From Ensifer sp. LCM 4579 (GTDB taxonomy: Bacteria > Pseudomonadota > Alphaproteobacteria > Rhizobiales > Rhizobiaceae), in contig NZ_MDDV01000057.1 in NCBI RefSeq assembly GCF_001854885.1, positions 161,304 through 225,303 of the forward strand: DNA of 64,000 bases, read 5' to 3'. The notes under the pieces were generated by a model, which ran no database searches, was not told the DNA's origin, and worked only from the letters and a program-made list of their open reading frames with translations. The translations under genes were made by a program, and so were the position numbers. Positions 1-10,233 of the stretch are shown here, piece after piece (positions within the stretch are counted from its first letter, which is position 1; each line of letters opens with the position of its first letter).

Positions 1-1
1 C

Positions 2-1441
2 GGTGTGGCCCCCGATCCGAACGAGGGGTTGGTCCGGCGCCTGCTGCCCGCCGTTTCGATTGGCTGGAGCTTCGGCTTCGGCTATTTTCTAGGTGGCTTG
101 TGGTGGCTCGGGAACGCCCTTCTCGTGGAGGCGGATGTCTTCGCCTGGGCGCTGCCGCTGGCAGTCATAGGCCTCCCTGCCTTTCTCGCACTCTTCTATG
201 CCTTCGCCGTGCTCGTGGCGCGCTGTCTCTGGTCCGACGGTGTCGGCCGCATTGCCGCGCTGGCGCTCGGCTTTGGCCTTGCCGAATGGGCGCGCAGTTT
301 TCTCTTCACCGGCTTTCCCTGGAATGCGATCGGTTATGCGGCGATGCCGATGCCACTGATGATGCAGTCGGCAAGCGTCGTGAACATCGCAACGATCAAT
401 ATGCTGGCGGTCTTCGTGTTTGCAGCCCCAGCCCTGGTCGGCACGGGAAGGGGCGCACGCATCGGGCTTGCCGCCGCCATTGTACTCTTCGCCGCGCATA
501 TCGGCTTCGGCTATTATCGATTGACCGTGCCAACGCCGGCGCCGACAAGAGCGCCGCTGACGGTGCGGCTCGTTCAGCCGGTCATCGACCAGGCGAAGAA
601 GCTCGACGATCGCGAGCGCGCCGCCATTTTCGCCGAGCATCTCGCGCTGACGGCTGCGCCGGGGGAGGAAGGCGCCAAAAGGCCGGACATCGTCGTCTGG
701 CCGGAAACATCGATCCCTTTCATCCTGACGGACAATCCCGACGCGTTGACGCGGATCGCCGACGTTCTCGATGATGGCCAGATTCTCATCACCGGCGCTG
801 TTCGTGCCGAGGATGCGGGCGCCGGCCTTCCGCCGCGCTATTACAATTCGATCTATGTCATCGACGATCGCGGCCAGATCGTCGGGGCTGCCGACAAGAT
901 CCATCTGGTACCCTTCGGCGAATATCTGCCGTTTGAACAATTGCTATCGTCCTGGGGGCTGAGCTCCGTCGCCGCCTCGATGCCGGGCGGCTTTTCGGCG
1001 GCGAGAACGCGACCGCTGCTGACGCTGCCGGGGGGGAGGACGATCTACCCGCTGATCTGCTATGAAGCGATCTTTCCCGACGAGATTGATGGCAATGGCC
1101 GTTTGGCCGACGCGCTCCTGAACGTCACCAATGATGCCTGGTTCGGCGATACGCCCGGGCCCCGCCAGCACTTTCATCAGGCGCAGCTGCGTGCCGTCGA
1201 AAGTGGGACGCCGATGATCCGCTCCGCCAATAGCGGTATATCAGCAGTGATTGATGCACGCGGTGTTTTAGTGGTAGGGTTGGGATACAATTACAAGGGA
1301 GTTATCGACACCACCTTACCGGGAAAAGTGCTGACGGCGACTGATACTACCACGCGTGACCGGATTTTCTGGGTTGCGACGGGAATACTCTTTTTGGTTG
1401 CGATGATTTCACGCAGAAGTTTCAGCCTTAGGAAGAATTGA
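2..1441 (+). CDS. lnt: Apolipoprotein N-acyltransferase (5' end outside window)
   Basis: Transfers an acyl chain to the N-terminal cysteine of lipoproteins in the inner membrane, the last step of lipoprotein maturation. The frame is open from the window edge, so the start is missing; about 479 residues of a usual ~530 are visible. Several hydrophobic membrane segments fill the first ~170 visible residues. A nitrilase-like domain follows with the full Glu-Lys-Cys triad: E in VWPETS (~234), K in AADKIH (~298) and C in ICYEAIF (~352), numbered from the GTG at 5. One membrane segment sits at the C-terminus. The homologue upstream of phrR in Sinorhizobium was named actA for its acid-tolerance role (from memory). 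Confidence 0.96.
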   Translation, partial: GVAPDPNEGLVRRLLPAVSIGWSFGFGYFLGGLWWLGNALLVEADVFAWALPLAVIGLPAFLALFYAFAVLVARCLWSDGVGRIAALALGFGLAEWARSFLFTGFPWNAIGYAAMPMPLMMQSASVVNIATINMLAVFVFAAPALVGTGRGARIGLAAAIVLFAAHIGFGYYRLTVPTPAPTRAPLTVRLVQPVIDQAKKLDDRERAAIFAEHLALTAAPGEEGAKRPDIVVWPETSIPFILTDNPDALTRIADVLDDGQILITGAVRAEDAGAGLPPRYYNSIYVIDDRGQIVGAADKIHLVPFGEYLPFEQLLSSWGLSSVAASMPGGFSAARTRPLLTLPGGRTIYPLICYEAIFPDEIDGNGRLADALLNVTNDAWFGDTPGPRQHFHQAQLRAVESGTPMIRSANSGISAVIDARGVLVVGLGYNYKGVIDTTLPGKVLTATDTTTRDRIFWVATGILFLVAMISRRSFSLRKN

Positions 1442-1466
1442 CCAAAAACCCCTAAAATTGCATAGT
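1438..1466 (+). promoter_or_regulatory. Candidate sigma70-type promoter of phrR
   Basis: TTGACC at 1438-1443 overlaps the lnt stop codon. It is followed after 17 bases by CATAGT at 1461-1466, leaving about 120 bases of leader before the phrR start. The boxes are seen; promoter activity is inferred. Confidence 0.4.
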
Positions 1467-1589
1467 GGTCCATACCGTCAACCTCCACCTGCCGCTGTAG
1501 CCCTGCCTTCGCGGGAAGCGTGCTTCCGATGAGCGGTCAAGCAATGAGAGGTTGTGGATCAGTGAAACAGCGTGTTTAGGAACGCGAAT

Positions 1590-2009
1590 ATGGTCGAAAA
1601 CAAGAAGAAACCGAATCCGATCGACATTCATGTCGGCAGCCGGATTCGCCTTCGCCGGACGATGCTTGGCATGAGCCAGGAGAAGCTCGGCGAGAGTCTG
1701 GGGATCACCTTCCAGCAAATCCAGAAGTACGAAAAGGGCACGAACCGCGTCGGCGCCAGCCGTCTGCAGAACATCGCCACGATCCTCAATGTCCCGGTCT
1801 CGTTTTTCTTCGAGGACGCCCCGGGCGAGGGAACCGGCGTTCAGTCCGGAATGTCGGAGTCATCCAGCTCCAACTATGTGGTCGATTTCCTGTCCTCTTC
1901 CGAGGGGCTGCAGCTCAATCGCGCCTTCGTCAGGATTTCCGACCCGAAGGTTCGACGCAAGCTGGTGGATCTCGTGAAGGCGCTGGCCGCGGAGGCGGAG
2001 AGCGACTGA
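1590..2009 (+). CDS. phrR: XRE/Cro-CI family transcriptional regulator PhrR
   Basis: A 139-residue protein with a Cro/CI helix-turn-helix at about residues 15-70 (VGSRIRLRRTMLGMSQEKLG, then FQQIQKYEKGTNRV). Its C-terminal ~70 residues are acidic and serine-rich. I chose the ATG at 1590 because AGGAA lies 8 bases upstream; a GTG at 1572 has no such site. It follows lnt and precedes metK. The same arrangement in Sinorhizobium carries phrR, described as low-pH responsive, and related proteins are called PraR in other rhizobia and affect attachment (both from memory). A strong hairpin terminator follows, so it is probably transcribed separately from metK. Confidence 0.85.
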   Translation: MVENKKKPNPIDIHVGSRIRLRRTMLGMSQEKLGESLGITFQQIQKYEKGTNRVGASRLQNIATILNVPVSFFFEDAPGEGTGVQSGMSESSSSNYVVDFLSSSEGLQLNRAFVRISDPKVRRKLVDLVKALAAEAESD

Positions 2010-2029
2010 GGAATCGCTCCACCAACCTG

Positions 2030-2055
2030 AAAAAGCGGCCCTGGGCCGCTTTTTT
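2030..2055 (+). terminator. Rho-independent terminator after phrR
   Basis: AAAAAGCGGCC (2030-2040) pairs perfectly with GGCCGCTTTTT (2044-2054) around a 3-base loop. The T run completes a classic intrinsic terminator just after the phrR stop. Confidence 0.9.
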
Positions 2056-2118
2056 CATGCAGGCCGGCGCGCCTCCGGTAATCCGTCCCAGGCGCGCAGC
2101 GGAGCGGTCGTCAATGCT

Positions 2119-2140
2119 GATATAAAGATATATTTATGTC
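2119..2140. promoter_or_regulatory. AT-rich dyad upstream of metK, candidate operator
   Basis: A 22-base near-palindrome, GATATAAAGAT/ATATTTATGTC, with 9 of 11 positions paired, ending 74 bases before the metK start. It stands out as AT-rich in GC-rich surroundings. SAM- or SAH-responsive ArsR-type repressors are known to control methyl-cycle genes in Proteobacteria. Assigning this site to such a regulator is inference. Confidence 0.45.
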
Positions 2141-2214
2141 GTTGTTCGCTTGTTTTTTGGCGGCAAAACCACTAACAGTTCGGGACCGCTTCTTTCATTG
2201 AGGGGACTTCCCGC

Positions 2215-3483
2215 ATGCGCGCAAACTACCTGTTCACGAGTGAATCCGTAGCCGAAGGTCATCCGGATAAAGTGTGTGACCGCATCTCCGACGAGATCGT
2301 CGACCTGGTCTACCGCGAAGCGGCGAAGTCCGGTGTCGACCCGTGGAGTGTGCGCATTGCCTGCGAGACGCTGGCGACGACCAACCGCGTCGTCATCGCC
2401 GGCGAGGTTCGCCTGCCGCCGAGCCTGCTGAAGAAGGACAAGAATGGCAACGACGTGATCAACCCGTCGAAGTTCAAATCCGCGGCCCGCAAGGCCATTC
2501 GTGACATCGGCTATGAGCAGGACGGCTTCCACTGGAAGACGGCGAAGATCGACGTGCTCCTGCACTTCCAGTCCGCGCACATCGCTCAGGGCGTCGACAG
2601 TGCCGCAGACAAACAGGGTGAGGAGGGCGCCGGCGACCAGGGCATCATGTTCGGCTACGCCTGCCGCGAGACGGCCGAGCTCATGCCGGCACCGATCTAC
2701 TATTCGCATCGCATTTTGAACCTGCTTGCCGCCGCGCGCAAAAAAGGTGATGGCGAGGTTGCCAAGCTTGGTCCGGACGCAAAGAGCCAGGTGACCGTTC
2801 GTTATATCGACGGAAAGCCGGCTGAGGTCACCTCAATCGTGCTTTCGACGCAGCACCTCGACGAGAGCTGGGATTCGGCCAAGGTTCGTGCCGTCGTCGA
2901 GCCATACATCCGCGAAGCGCTCGCCGACCTGAAGATCGCCGCTGACTGCACCTGGTATATTAATCCGACCGGCAAGTTCGTCATCGGCGGTCCGGACGGG
3001 GATGCGGGCCTTACCGGTCGCAAGATCATCGTCGATACCTACGGCGGTGCCGCACCGCACGGTGGCGGCGCCTTCTCCGGCAAGGACACGACCAAGGTCG
3101 ACCGCTCGGCCGCCTATGCCGCCCGCTATCTGGCCAAGAACGTGGTCGCGGCAGGCCTGTCCGACCGTTGCACGATTCAGCTTTCCTACGCGATCGGTGT
3201 CGCCCAGCCGCTGTCGATCTATGTCGACCTGCACGGCACGGGCAAGGTTTCCGAAGACCAGGTCGAAAGGGCTATCCGCAAGACCATGGATCTCTCGCCC
3301 ACCGGCATTCGCCGTCATCTCGATCTCAATCGGCCGATCTATGCCAAGACGGCCGCCTATGGCCATTTCGGACGCAAGGCCGGCCGCGACGGCTCCTTCT
3401 CCTGGGAAAGGCTCGATCTCGTGAAGCCGCTCAAGGAAGCGATCGCACTTGACGCCACGGCGGTCAACGGCCGCGCCGCCTGA
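2215..3483 (+). CDS. metK: S-adenosylmethionine synthase
   Basis: Makes S-adenosylmethionine from methionine and ATP in the cytoplasm, the methyl donor for reactions including that of TrmB encoded next door. The 422-residue protein begins [20 protein letters not shown]. It carries the family signatures GHPDK (N-terminal), [12 protein letters not shown] (central) and [19 protein letters not shown] (C-terminal domain). Length matches alphaproteobacterial MetK. The ATG has GAGGGGA upstream. A dyad 74 bases upstream may control it, and I could not identify a known SAM riboswitch fold in the leader. Confidence 0.98.
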   Translation: MRANYLFTSESVAEGHPDKVCDRISDEIVDLVYREAAKSGVDPWSVRIACETLATTNRVVIAGEVRLPPSLLKKDKNGNDVINPSKFKSAARKAIRDIGYEQDGFHWKTAKIDVLLHFQSAHIAQGVDSAADKQGEEGAGDQGIMFGYACRETAELMPAPIYYSHRILNLLAAARKKGDGEVAKLGPDAKSQVTVRYIDGKPAEVTSIVLSTQHLDESWDSAKVRAVVEPYIREALADLKIAADCTWYINPTGKFVIGGPDGDAGLTGRKIIVDTYGGAAPHGGGAFSGKDTTKVDRSAAYAARYLAKNVVAAGLSDRCTIQLSYAIGVAQPLSIYVDLHGTGKVSEDQVERAIRKTMDLSPTGIRRHLDLNRPIYAKTAAYGHFGRKAGRDGSFSWERLDLVKPLKEAIALDATAVNGRAA

Positions 3484-3554
3484 CCTGCCGGCCCGACAGA
3501 AGCCGTCGCGCTCAAATCGAAGCGCCACGGATCGATTCGGATGGGTGGTTCTTC

Positions 3555-3606
3555 TACAGCGCCGCGCGTCTTATTAGACGCGCAAAGGTCGCTGTAGCAC
3601 TTTGAA
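3555..3606 (+). repeat. Dispersed intergenic repeat, left-half copy
   Basis: TACAGCGCCGCGCGTCT, then AGACGCGCAAAGGTCGCTGTA and CACTTTGAA. This matches the left half of the full element at 9180-9288 almost base for base and forms a hairpin. It resembles the mosaic intergenic elements of Sinorhizobium. Confidence 0.85.
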
Positions 3607-3607
3607 C

Positions 3608-3663
3608 TGCTGCCTGTCTTTGTCCTTAAATCGAAGTCGATTGGAGGACAAAGACAGGCAGCA
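3608..3663. repeat. Long perfect hairpin (19-bp stem) with nested inner hairpin
   Basis: Bases 3608-3626 are perfectly complementary to 3645-3663. The 18-base loop contains a second inverted repeat, AATCGA-AG-TCGATT. A structural relative with the same inner motif lies near 39850-39890. It lies between metK and trmB, directly after the left-half repeat, and may be part of the same mosaic element. Confidence 0.85.
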
Positions 3664-3721
3664 AATCGGGGCGGATGCTCGAAACGGGCATCCGCCCTGC
3701 CTGTTGGAATGGAATGACGAC

Positions 3722-4420
3722 ATGACCGAACCGCGCCGCGCCAGAGCAACGGAGGCTTTCTACGGCCGTCGCAAGGGCAAGCCCTTGCGGGAACGCCAGG
3801 CCACGAATCTGGAAACCATTCTGCCGGTTCTGAAGCTCGATCTGGAACATCCGGCGCCTGAAACCCTCTCGGAGCTCTTCGCGGTCCCGGTCCAGCGGAT
3901 TCGACTTGAGATCGGCTTCGGCGGCGGCGAGCACCTCGTGCATCGCGCGGCGGAGGATCCGTTAACGGGCTTTATCGGTGTGGAGCCCTTCGTCAATTCC
4001 ATGGCGAAGCTGCTCGGCCAGATCGAAGCGCGGGGGATCAGCAATATCCGGCTTTACGACGACGATGCGACCCAGGTGCTCGACTGGCTGCCCGCCGCTT
4101 CACTGGACCAGATCGATCTGCTCTATCCCGATCCCTGGCCGAAACGGAAGCACTGGAAGCGGCGTTTCGTCTCGAAGGTCAATCTCGATCGTTTCGCCCG
4201 CGTGCTGAAGCCCGGCGCCTTCTTCTGCTTCGCCTCGGACATCGACAGCTACATCAACTGGACCCTCATCCATTGCCGCGATCACGCTGCCTTCGAATGG
4301 ACGGCGGAAAATGCGGCCGACTGGCTGTCACCGTTCGCGGGCTGGCCGAGCACGCGCTACGAGGCCAAGGCCCGCCGGGAGGGTCGCAGCTCCGCCTATC
4401 TGACCTTCCGGCGCACTTAG
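3722..4420 (+). CDS. trmB: tRNA (guanine-N7-)-methyltransferase
   Basis: Methylates G46 of tRNA using S-adenosylmethionine. The 232-residue protein ([20 protein letters not shown]...) has the SAM-binding motif [12 protein letters not shown] (~60-72) and the TrmB signature [19 protein letters not shown] (~135-153). I chose the ATG at 3722; earlier starts would run through the repeat hairpin. The TAG stop codon is also the first three bases of a dispersed repeat (4418 onward), so the C-terminus was set by that insertion or recruitment. Confidence 0.95.
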   Translation: MTEPRRARATEAFYGRRKGKPLRERQATNLETILPVLKLDLEHPAPETLSELFAVPVQRIRLEIGFGGGEHLVHRAAEDPLTGFIGVEPFVNSMAKLLGQIEARGISNIRLYDDDATQVLDWLPAASLDQIDLLYPDPWPKRKHWKRRFVSKVNLDRFARVLKPGAFFCFASDIDSYINWTLIHCRDHAAFEWTAENAADWLSPFAGWPSTRYEAKARREGRSSAYLTFRRT

Positions 4421-4456
4421 CGCATCGGCCCGAAAACCGGAATCGAGGTCGATGCA
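4418..4456 (+). repeat. Dispersed intergenic repeat, right-half copy
   Basis: TAGCGCATCGGCCCGAAAAC followed by CGGAATCGA. This is the right half of the element seen complete at 9180-9288 (opposite orientation) and 46111-46212 (same orientation). Its first three bases are the trmB stop codon. Confidence 0.8.
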
Positions 4457-4565
4457 GTAGCCCTTCCCAAGAGGGAGAGCCGCGGCACGCCCCCTTCTCC
4501 CCGCCTTCGCGCCCGTTGAAGAAGGCTGCGGCAGCCGGATGAGCGGGAAGAAACTTATCCAGCAA

Positions 4566-4823
4566 TCAATGCAGCGTTACGGTGCGCAGATCGTCCTCGG
4601 CGGCCTTGAAGAAAGTGCTGGAGCGGTTGTCGGTCAACAGGATCGGTGTTCCGTCGGCCGCAAACAGCGCCCAGAGATCGATGCCGGGGCCGATTTCGGG
4701 TGCTTCCGGAAAGCAGCGGGAGACCTCCTCCGAACGCATCTTGCGGATATAGCCGACTTCGCCCGCGCCGAGATGCGCGAGGTCGTTCTTGGACAGCGAT
4801 GTGTTGATGGTTTTCAGTCCCAT
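4566..4823 (-). CDS. DUF1150 family protein
   Basis: An 85-residue protein (MGLKTINTSLSKNDLAHLGAGEVGYIRKM...) of the DUF1150 family, common in Rhizobiales next to small heat-shock genes. It starts 44 bases downstream of hsp20 on the same strand, so it is probably cotranscribed and heat-induced. No membrane segment or signal peptide is visible. The function is unknown; a role with Hsp20 is inferred only from this repeated pairing. Confidence 0.85.
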   Translation of the reverse strand: MGLKTINTSLSKNDLAHLGAGEVGYIRKMRSEEVSRCFPEAPEIGPGIDLWALFAADGTPILLTDNRSSTFFKAAEDDLRTVTLH

Positions 4824-4867
4824 GGTGGTGCTCCGTGGTCGCCGGCGGGAAATGCCCGCCGGTTATC

Positions 4868-5299
4868 CTATTCTGGGACCGAAATGTTAATTTTCTTTAC
4901 CATTCTCAACGGCTCTGGCCGCACGAGATCGACCGAAAGGAGCCCGTTGCGCAATTCCGCGCCGAGCACCTGCATGCCGTCGGCAAGAACGAAGGTGCGC
5001 TGGAACTGGCGGGCCGCAATGCCGCGATGCAGGTAATCGCGCTCGCCGGTTTCTATCTGGCGGCCGCGGATGACGAGCTGGTTTTCCTCCGTCGTCACAT
5101 CCAGGTCGTCCTCGGAAAAACCGGCAACGGCGAGGGTAATGCGCAAGCGCTCCGGCGCGCCGGCCGTGCCGTCGCCATGAATGCGCTCGATATTGTAGGG
5201 CGGGTAACCGTCATTCGCCTTGGCGATACGCTCAAGGGTCTTTTCCATGCTGTCGAAGCCCACCAGGAGCGGGCTCGTGAACGGCGTAATCCGGCTCAT
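4868..5299 (-). CDS. Small heat-shock protein (Hsp20 family)
   Basis: An ATP-independent chaperone that holds unfolding proteins during heat stress. It has 143 residues with an alpha-crystallin domain at about 45-130, including LRITLAVAGFSEDDLDVTTE, the strand LVIRGRQ, and GLLSVDLVRPEP near the end. It lacks a classic C-terminal I-x-I anchor, though INISVPE is close to it. The start ATG is sequestered behind a ROSE-like hairpin that pairs its AGGA Shine-Dalgarno. First gene of an operon with the DUF1150 gene. Confidence 0.95.
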   Translation of the reverse strand: MSRITPFTSPLLVGFDSMEKTLERIAKANDGYPPYNIERIHGDGTAGAPERLRITLAVAGFSEDDLDVTTEENQLVIRGRQIETGERDYLHRGIAARQFQRTFVLADGMQVLGAELRNGLLSVDLVRPEPLRMVKKINISVPE

Positions 5300-5345
5300 T
5301 CTTCAAGTCCTTGCGAGATCAAGCGACCATCTTCCAGGACCTGCC
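5300..5345 (-). promoter_or_regulatory. ROSE-like RNA thermometer in the hsp20 5' leader
   Basis: Reading the minus strand, GUC-G-CUUG at 5327-5320 pairs with CAAG-GAC at 5313-5307 around the loop AUCUCG. This leaves one bulged G and buries the AGGA Shine-Dalgarno (5311-5308), 8 bases before the ATG. The U-C-G-C-U strand fits the UYGCU anti-SD consensus known for ROSE elements of rhizobial small heat-shock genes. Upstream bases contain a repeated TGCTTGGCAGG that could form further hairpins. Confidence 0.68.
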
Positions 5346-5362
5346 AAGCAGCATCCTGCCAA

Positions 5363-5394
5363 GCAATATGGTGGCTGTGCGCAACGAGTGCAAG
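5363..5394 (-). promoter_or_regulatory. Possible heat-shock sigma factor promoter of hsp20
   Basis: On the minus strand CTTGCA (5394-5389) is followed by CCATAT (5371-5366). This roughly fits CTTGAA ... CCCCATAT of RpoH promoters and would start the transcript just ahead of the thermometer hairpins. Spacing is not ideal. Confidence 0.3.
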
Positions 5395-5508
5395 CGGCTT
5401 GCCTCTGTCGCGGGCGCAAATCATAGTCCACCGGGCGACGGCCTGAAGCCGCGCCGTATCGTGGTTGCGCGGCAAACCCGCAGAATCGAGATGGCAGGAG
5501 TAGGACAA

Positions 5509-6453
5509 GTGTCAAACGCGCGAAAGATCATCATCGACACGGATCCGGGGCAGGATGACGCGGCCGCGATCATGCTCGCCTTCGGCAGCCCGGAAGAGAT
5601 TGACGTTCTCGGCATCACCACCGTCGCCGGCAATGTGCCGCTCACGCTGACGGCGCGCAACGCCCGGATCGTCTGCGAACTCTGCGGCAGGACGGACGTG
5701 AAGGTCTTCGCCGGCGCGGACAGGCCGGTGGCGCGCCCGCTCGTCACCGCCGAGCACGTCCATGGCAAGACGGGGCTCGACGGCCCCGAATTGAGCGAGC
5801 CGACAATGCCGCTTGAGGACCAGCACGCCGTCGATTTCATCATCGCGACGCTCAGTGCCGAGGCGCCGGGCGCGGTGACGCTTTGCACGCTTGGTCCGCT
5901 CACCAATATTGCGCTCGCCCTCACCAAAGCGCCGGAGATTGCGCCGCGGGTACGGGAGCTGGTGATGATGGGCGGCGGCTTTTTCGAGGGCGGCAATATC
6001 ACGCCGGCGGCCGAATTCAACGTCTTCGTCGATCCGGAAGCCGCCGAGATCGTCTTTAACTCCGGCATCCCGATCGTGATGATGCCGCTCGACGTGACGC
6101 ACCGGGTCCTCACGCACAGGGCCCGGGTCGAGAAGATCCGCGCGATCGGCAGCCCCGCGGCCGTCGCACTTGCGGAGATGCTTGAGTTCTTCGAGCGCTT
6201 CGATATCGAGAAATACGGCACCGATGGCGGGCCGCTGCACGATCCGACGGTGATCGCCTATCTGTTGCGGCCCGAGCTCTTTACCGGTCGCGACTGCAAT
6301 GTCGAGATCGAAACGACTTCGGCGCTGACAACCGGCATGACTGTCGTCGACTGGTGGCAGGTCACGGGCCGCGAGCACAATGCCATGGTCATGCGGCACA
6401 TCGACGACCAGGGCTTCTTCGATCTGCTTACGGATCGCCTGGCGCGTATCTGA
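5509..6453 (+). CDS. Inosine-uridine preferring nucleoside hydrolase
   Basis: Hydrolyses the N-glycosidic bond of ribonucleosides for salvage. The protein has 314 residues, the family's usual length. It has the calcium-binding signature IIDTDPGQDDAAAIMLA at the N-terminus and the catalytic region TDGGPLHDPTVIAYLL (~240-255) with the His-Asp pair. I chose the GTG at 5509, with GGCAGGAG 8 bases upstream; the ATG at 5491 would put the ribosome site inside the gene. Divergent from hsp20. Substrate preference (purine or pyrimidine) cannot be told. Confidence 0.9.
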   Translation: MSNARKIIIDTDPGQDDAAAIMLAFGSPEEIDVLGITTVAGNVPLTLTARNARIVCELCGRTDVKVFAGADRPVARPLVTAEHVHGKTGLDGPELSEPTMPLEDQHAVDFIIATLSAEAPGAVTLCTLGPLTNIALALTKAPEIAPRVRELVMMGGGFFEGGNITPAAEFNVFVDPEAAEIVFNSGIPIVMMPLDVTHRVLTHRARVEKIRAIGSPAAVALAEMLEFFERFDIEKYGTDGGPLHDPTVIAYLLRPELFTGRDCNVEIETTSALTTGMTVVDWWQVTGREHNAMVMRHIDDQGFFDLLTDRLARI

Positions 6454-6479
6454 GCATGGCCGGATGATGCCCAGAATAT

Positions 6480-6515
6480 GCAAACGGCGCCAATGAGGCG
6501 CCGTTTGCTGTTTTT
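6480..6515 (+). terminator. Intrinsic terminator after the nucleoside hydrolase gene
   Basis: GCAAACGGCGCC (6480-6491) pairs perfectly with GGCGCCGTTTGC (6497-6508) and is followed by TGTTTTT. It lies between two convergent genes. Confidence 0.9.
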
Positions 6516-6525
6516 CCTGTTCTGG

Positions 6526-9179
<2,654 letters not shown>

Positions 9180-9288
9180 TTACAGCGCCGCGCGTCTTTT
9201 CAGACGCGCAAAGGTCGCTGTAACTCTTTGAATGTTCGCATCGAGCTTTCCGAAAATCGGGTACGACTTTCGGGCCGATGCGCTAGAG
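9180..9288 (+). repeat. Full-length dispersed palindromic intergenic repeat
   Basis: The left half is a hairpin, TACAGCGCCGCGCGTCT / AGACGCGCAAAGGTCGCTGTA. A CTTTGAATG linker joins it to the right half, CGAGCTTTCCGAAAATCGGG then CTTTCGGGCCGATGCGCTA. The inverse of the whole element is present at 46111-46212; half copies lie at 3555-3606 and 4418-4456. Read on the minus strand, its TAG end is the rbsK stop codon. Confidence 0.9.
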
Positions 9289-10182
9289 GCGGGCGGCGAC
9301 CTCGGAGGCGAGCGGGATCGCCGGTTGCGCGCCCGCCTTCAGGCAGGCGAGCGACCCGGCGACGGCGGCGCGGCGAAGCGCTTCGGGGAAGGAGAGTCCC
9401 GCGTCCAGACTCGCGGCGAGATAGCCGCAGAAGGTGTCGCCGGCTCCGACCGTGTCGACGGGCTCGATCGTCAGCCCCTTGGTTCGATGGACCTCGCCAT
9501 CGTGGATCGCCACGGCGCCGTCGGGGCCCAGTGTGACGATCACGGTCTGCCCGGTTTCCGCGTGGAGAGCCTTCATCGCCTCTTCCCGCTCGGGGCCTGC
9601 GATACCGACCCTGCCGGCGAGCAGCTCGAACTCGGTCTCGTTCGCGATGACGATATCGGCCATACGGCCGAGGCGGGCGGCGTCCGGCGTCAGCGGCGCG
9701 ATGTTGATGACTGAGCGGAAGCCGTGGCGCCGGGCTTCGGTCAGTGCCTTCTCCACGGAGGCTCCCGGTATTTCGAGCTGCAGCATCAGCATGTCGCCGG
9801 GGGACATCGATTCGATGGCGGCAACGGCATTGCTTTCGCTGACGGTCGCATTGGCACTGGCAACGACGACGATGACATTCTCACCCTCGCCGTCGACGAT
9901 GATATGTGCGGTACCGGTCGGCGCCTCGACCGTCTTCACAAGATCGAGATCGGCGCCCGCCTCCCTGAGCAGTGCGAGCGCACCTTCGGCAAAGCCGTCC
10001 GAGCCGACCGCGCCGGCCATGCGCACGGAAGCGCCGGCGCGACGGGCGGCCAGCGCCTGGTTGGCGCCCTTGCCCCCGGCGGCGGTGGCAAAGCCCGTCC
10101 CGGCAACGGTCTCGCCGGGTTTCGGGAGGCGCGCGGTCGTGGCGATCAGGTCCATATTGATGGACCCAAGGACAGTGATCAT
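9283..10182 (-). CDS. rbsK: Ribokinase
   Basis: Phosphorylates D-ribose with ATP to ribose-5-phosphate. The 299-residue PfkB-family protein has an N-terminal VLGSINMDL, the sugar-binding signature AGGKGANQALAARRAG (~36-52), and the C-terminal anion-hole/catalytic signature DTVGAGDTFCGYLA (~240-253). No ribose transporter is adjacent, but the frc system at the other end of this window is known to import ribose in S. meliloti. The TAG stop comes from the adjoining dispersed repeat. Confidence 0.93.
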   Translation of the reverse strand: MITVLGSINMDLIATTARLPKPGETVAGTGFATAAGGKGANQALAARRAGASVRMAGAVGSDGFAEGALALLREAGADLDLVKTVEAPTGTAHIIVDGEGENVIVVVASANATVSESNAVAAIESMSPGDMLMLQLEIPGASVEKALTEARRHGFRSVINIAPLTPDAARLGRMADIVIANETEFELLAGRVGIAGPEREEAMKALHAETGQTVIVTLGPDGAVAIHDGEVHRTKGLTIEPVDTVGAGDTFCGYLAASLDAGLSFPEALRRAAVAGSLACLKAGAQPAIPLASEVAARL

Positions 10183-10233
10183 CTGGAAGGTGCCCCATCG
10201 GTTGCTGAGTTTGCCGGAGAGTGCCCGAGCGCG

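Noticed and set aside
2056..2214. A SAM riboswitch in the metK leader
   Set aside because: I could not fold the leader into a SAM-II or SAM/SAH aptamer with the conserved pseudoknot; only the AT-rich dyad stands out. A covariance-model search would settle it.
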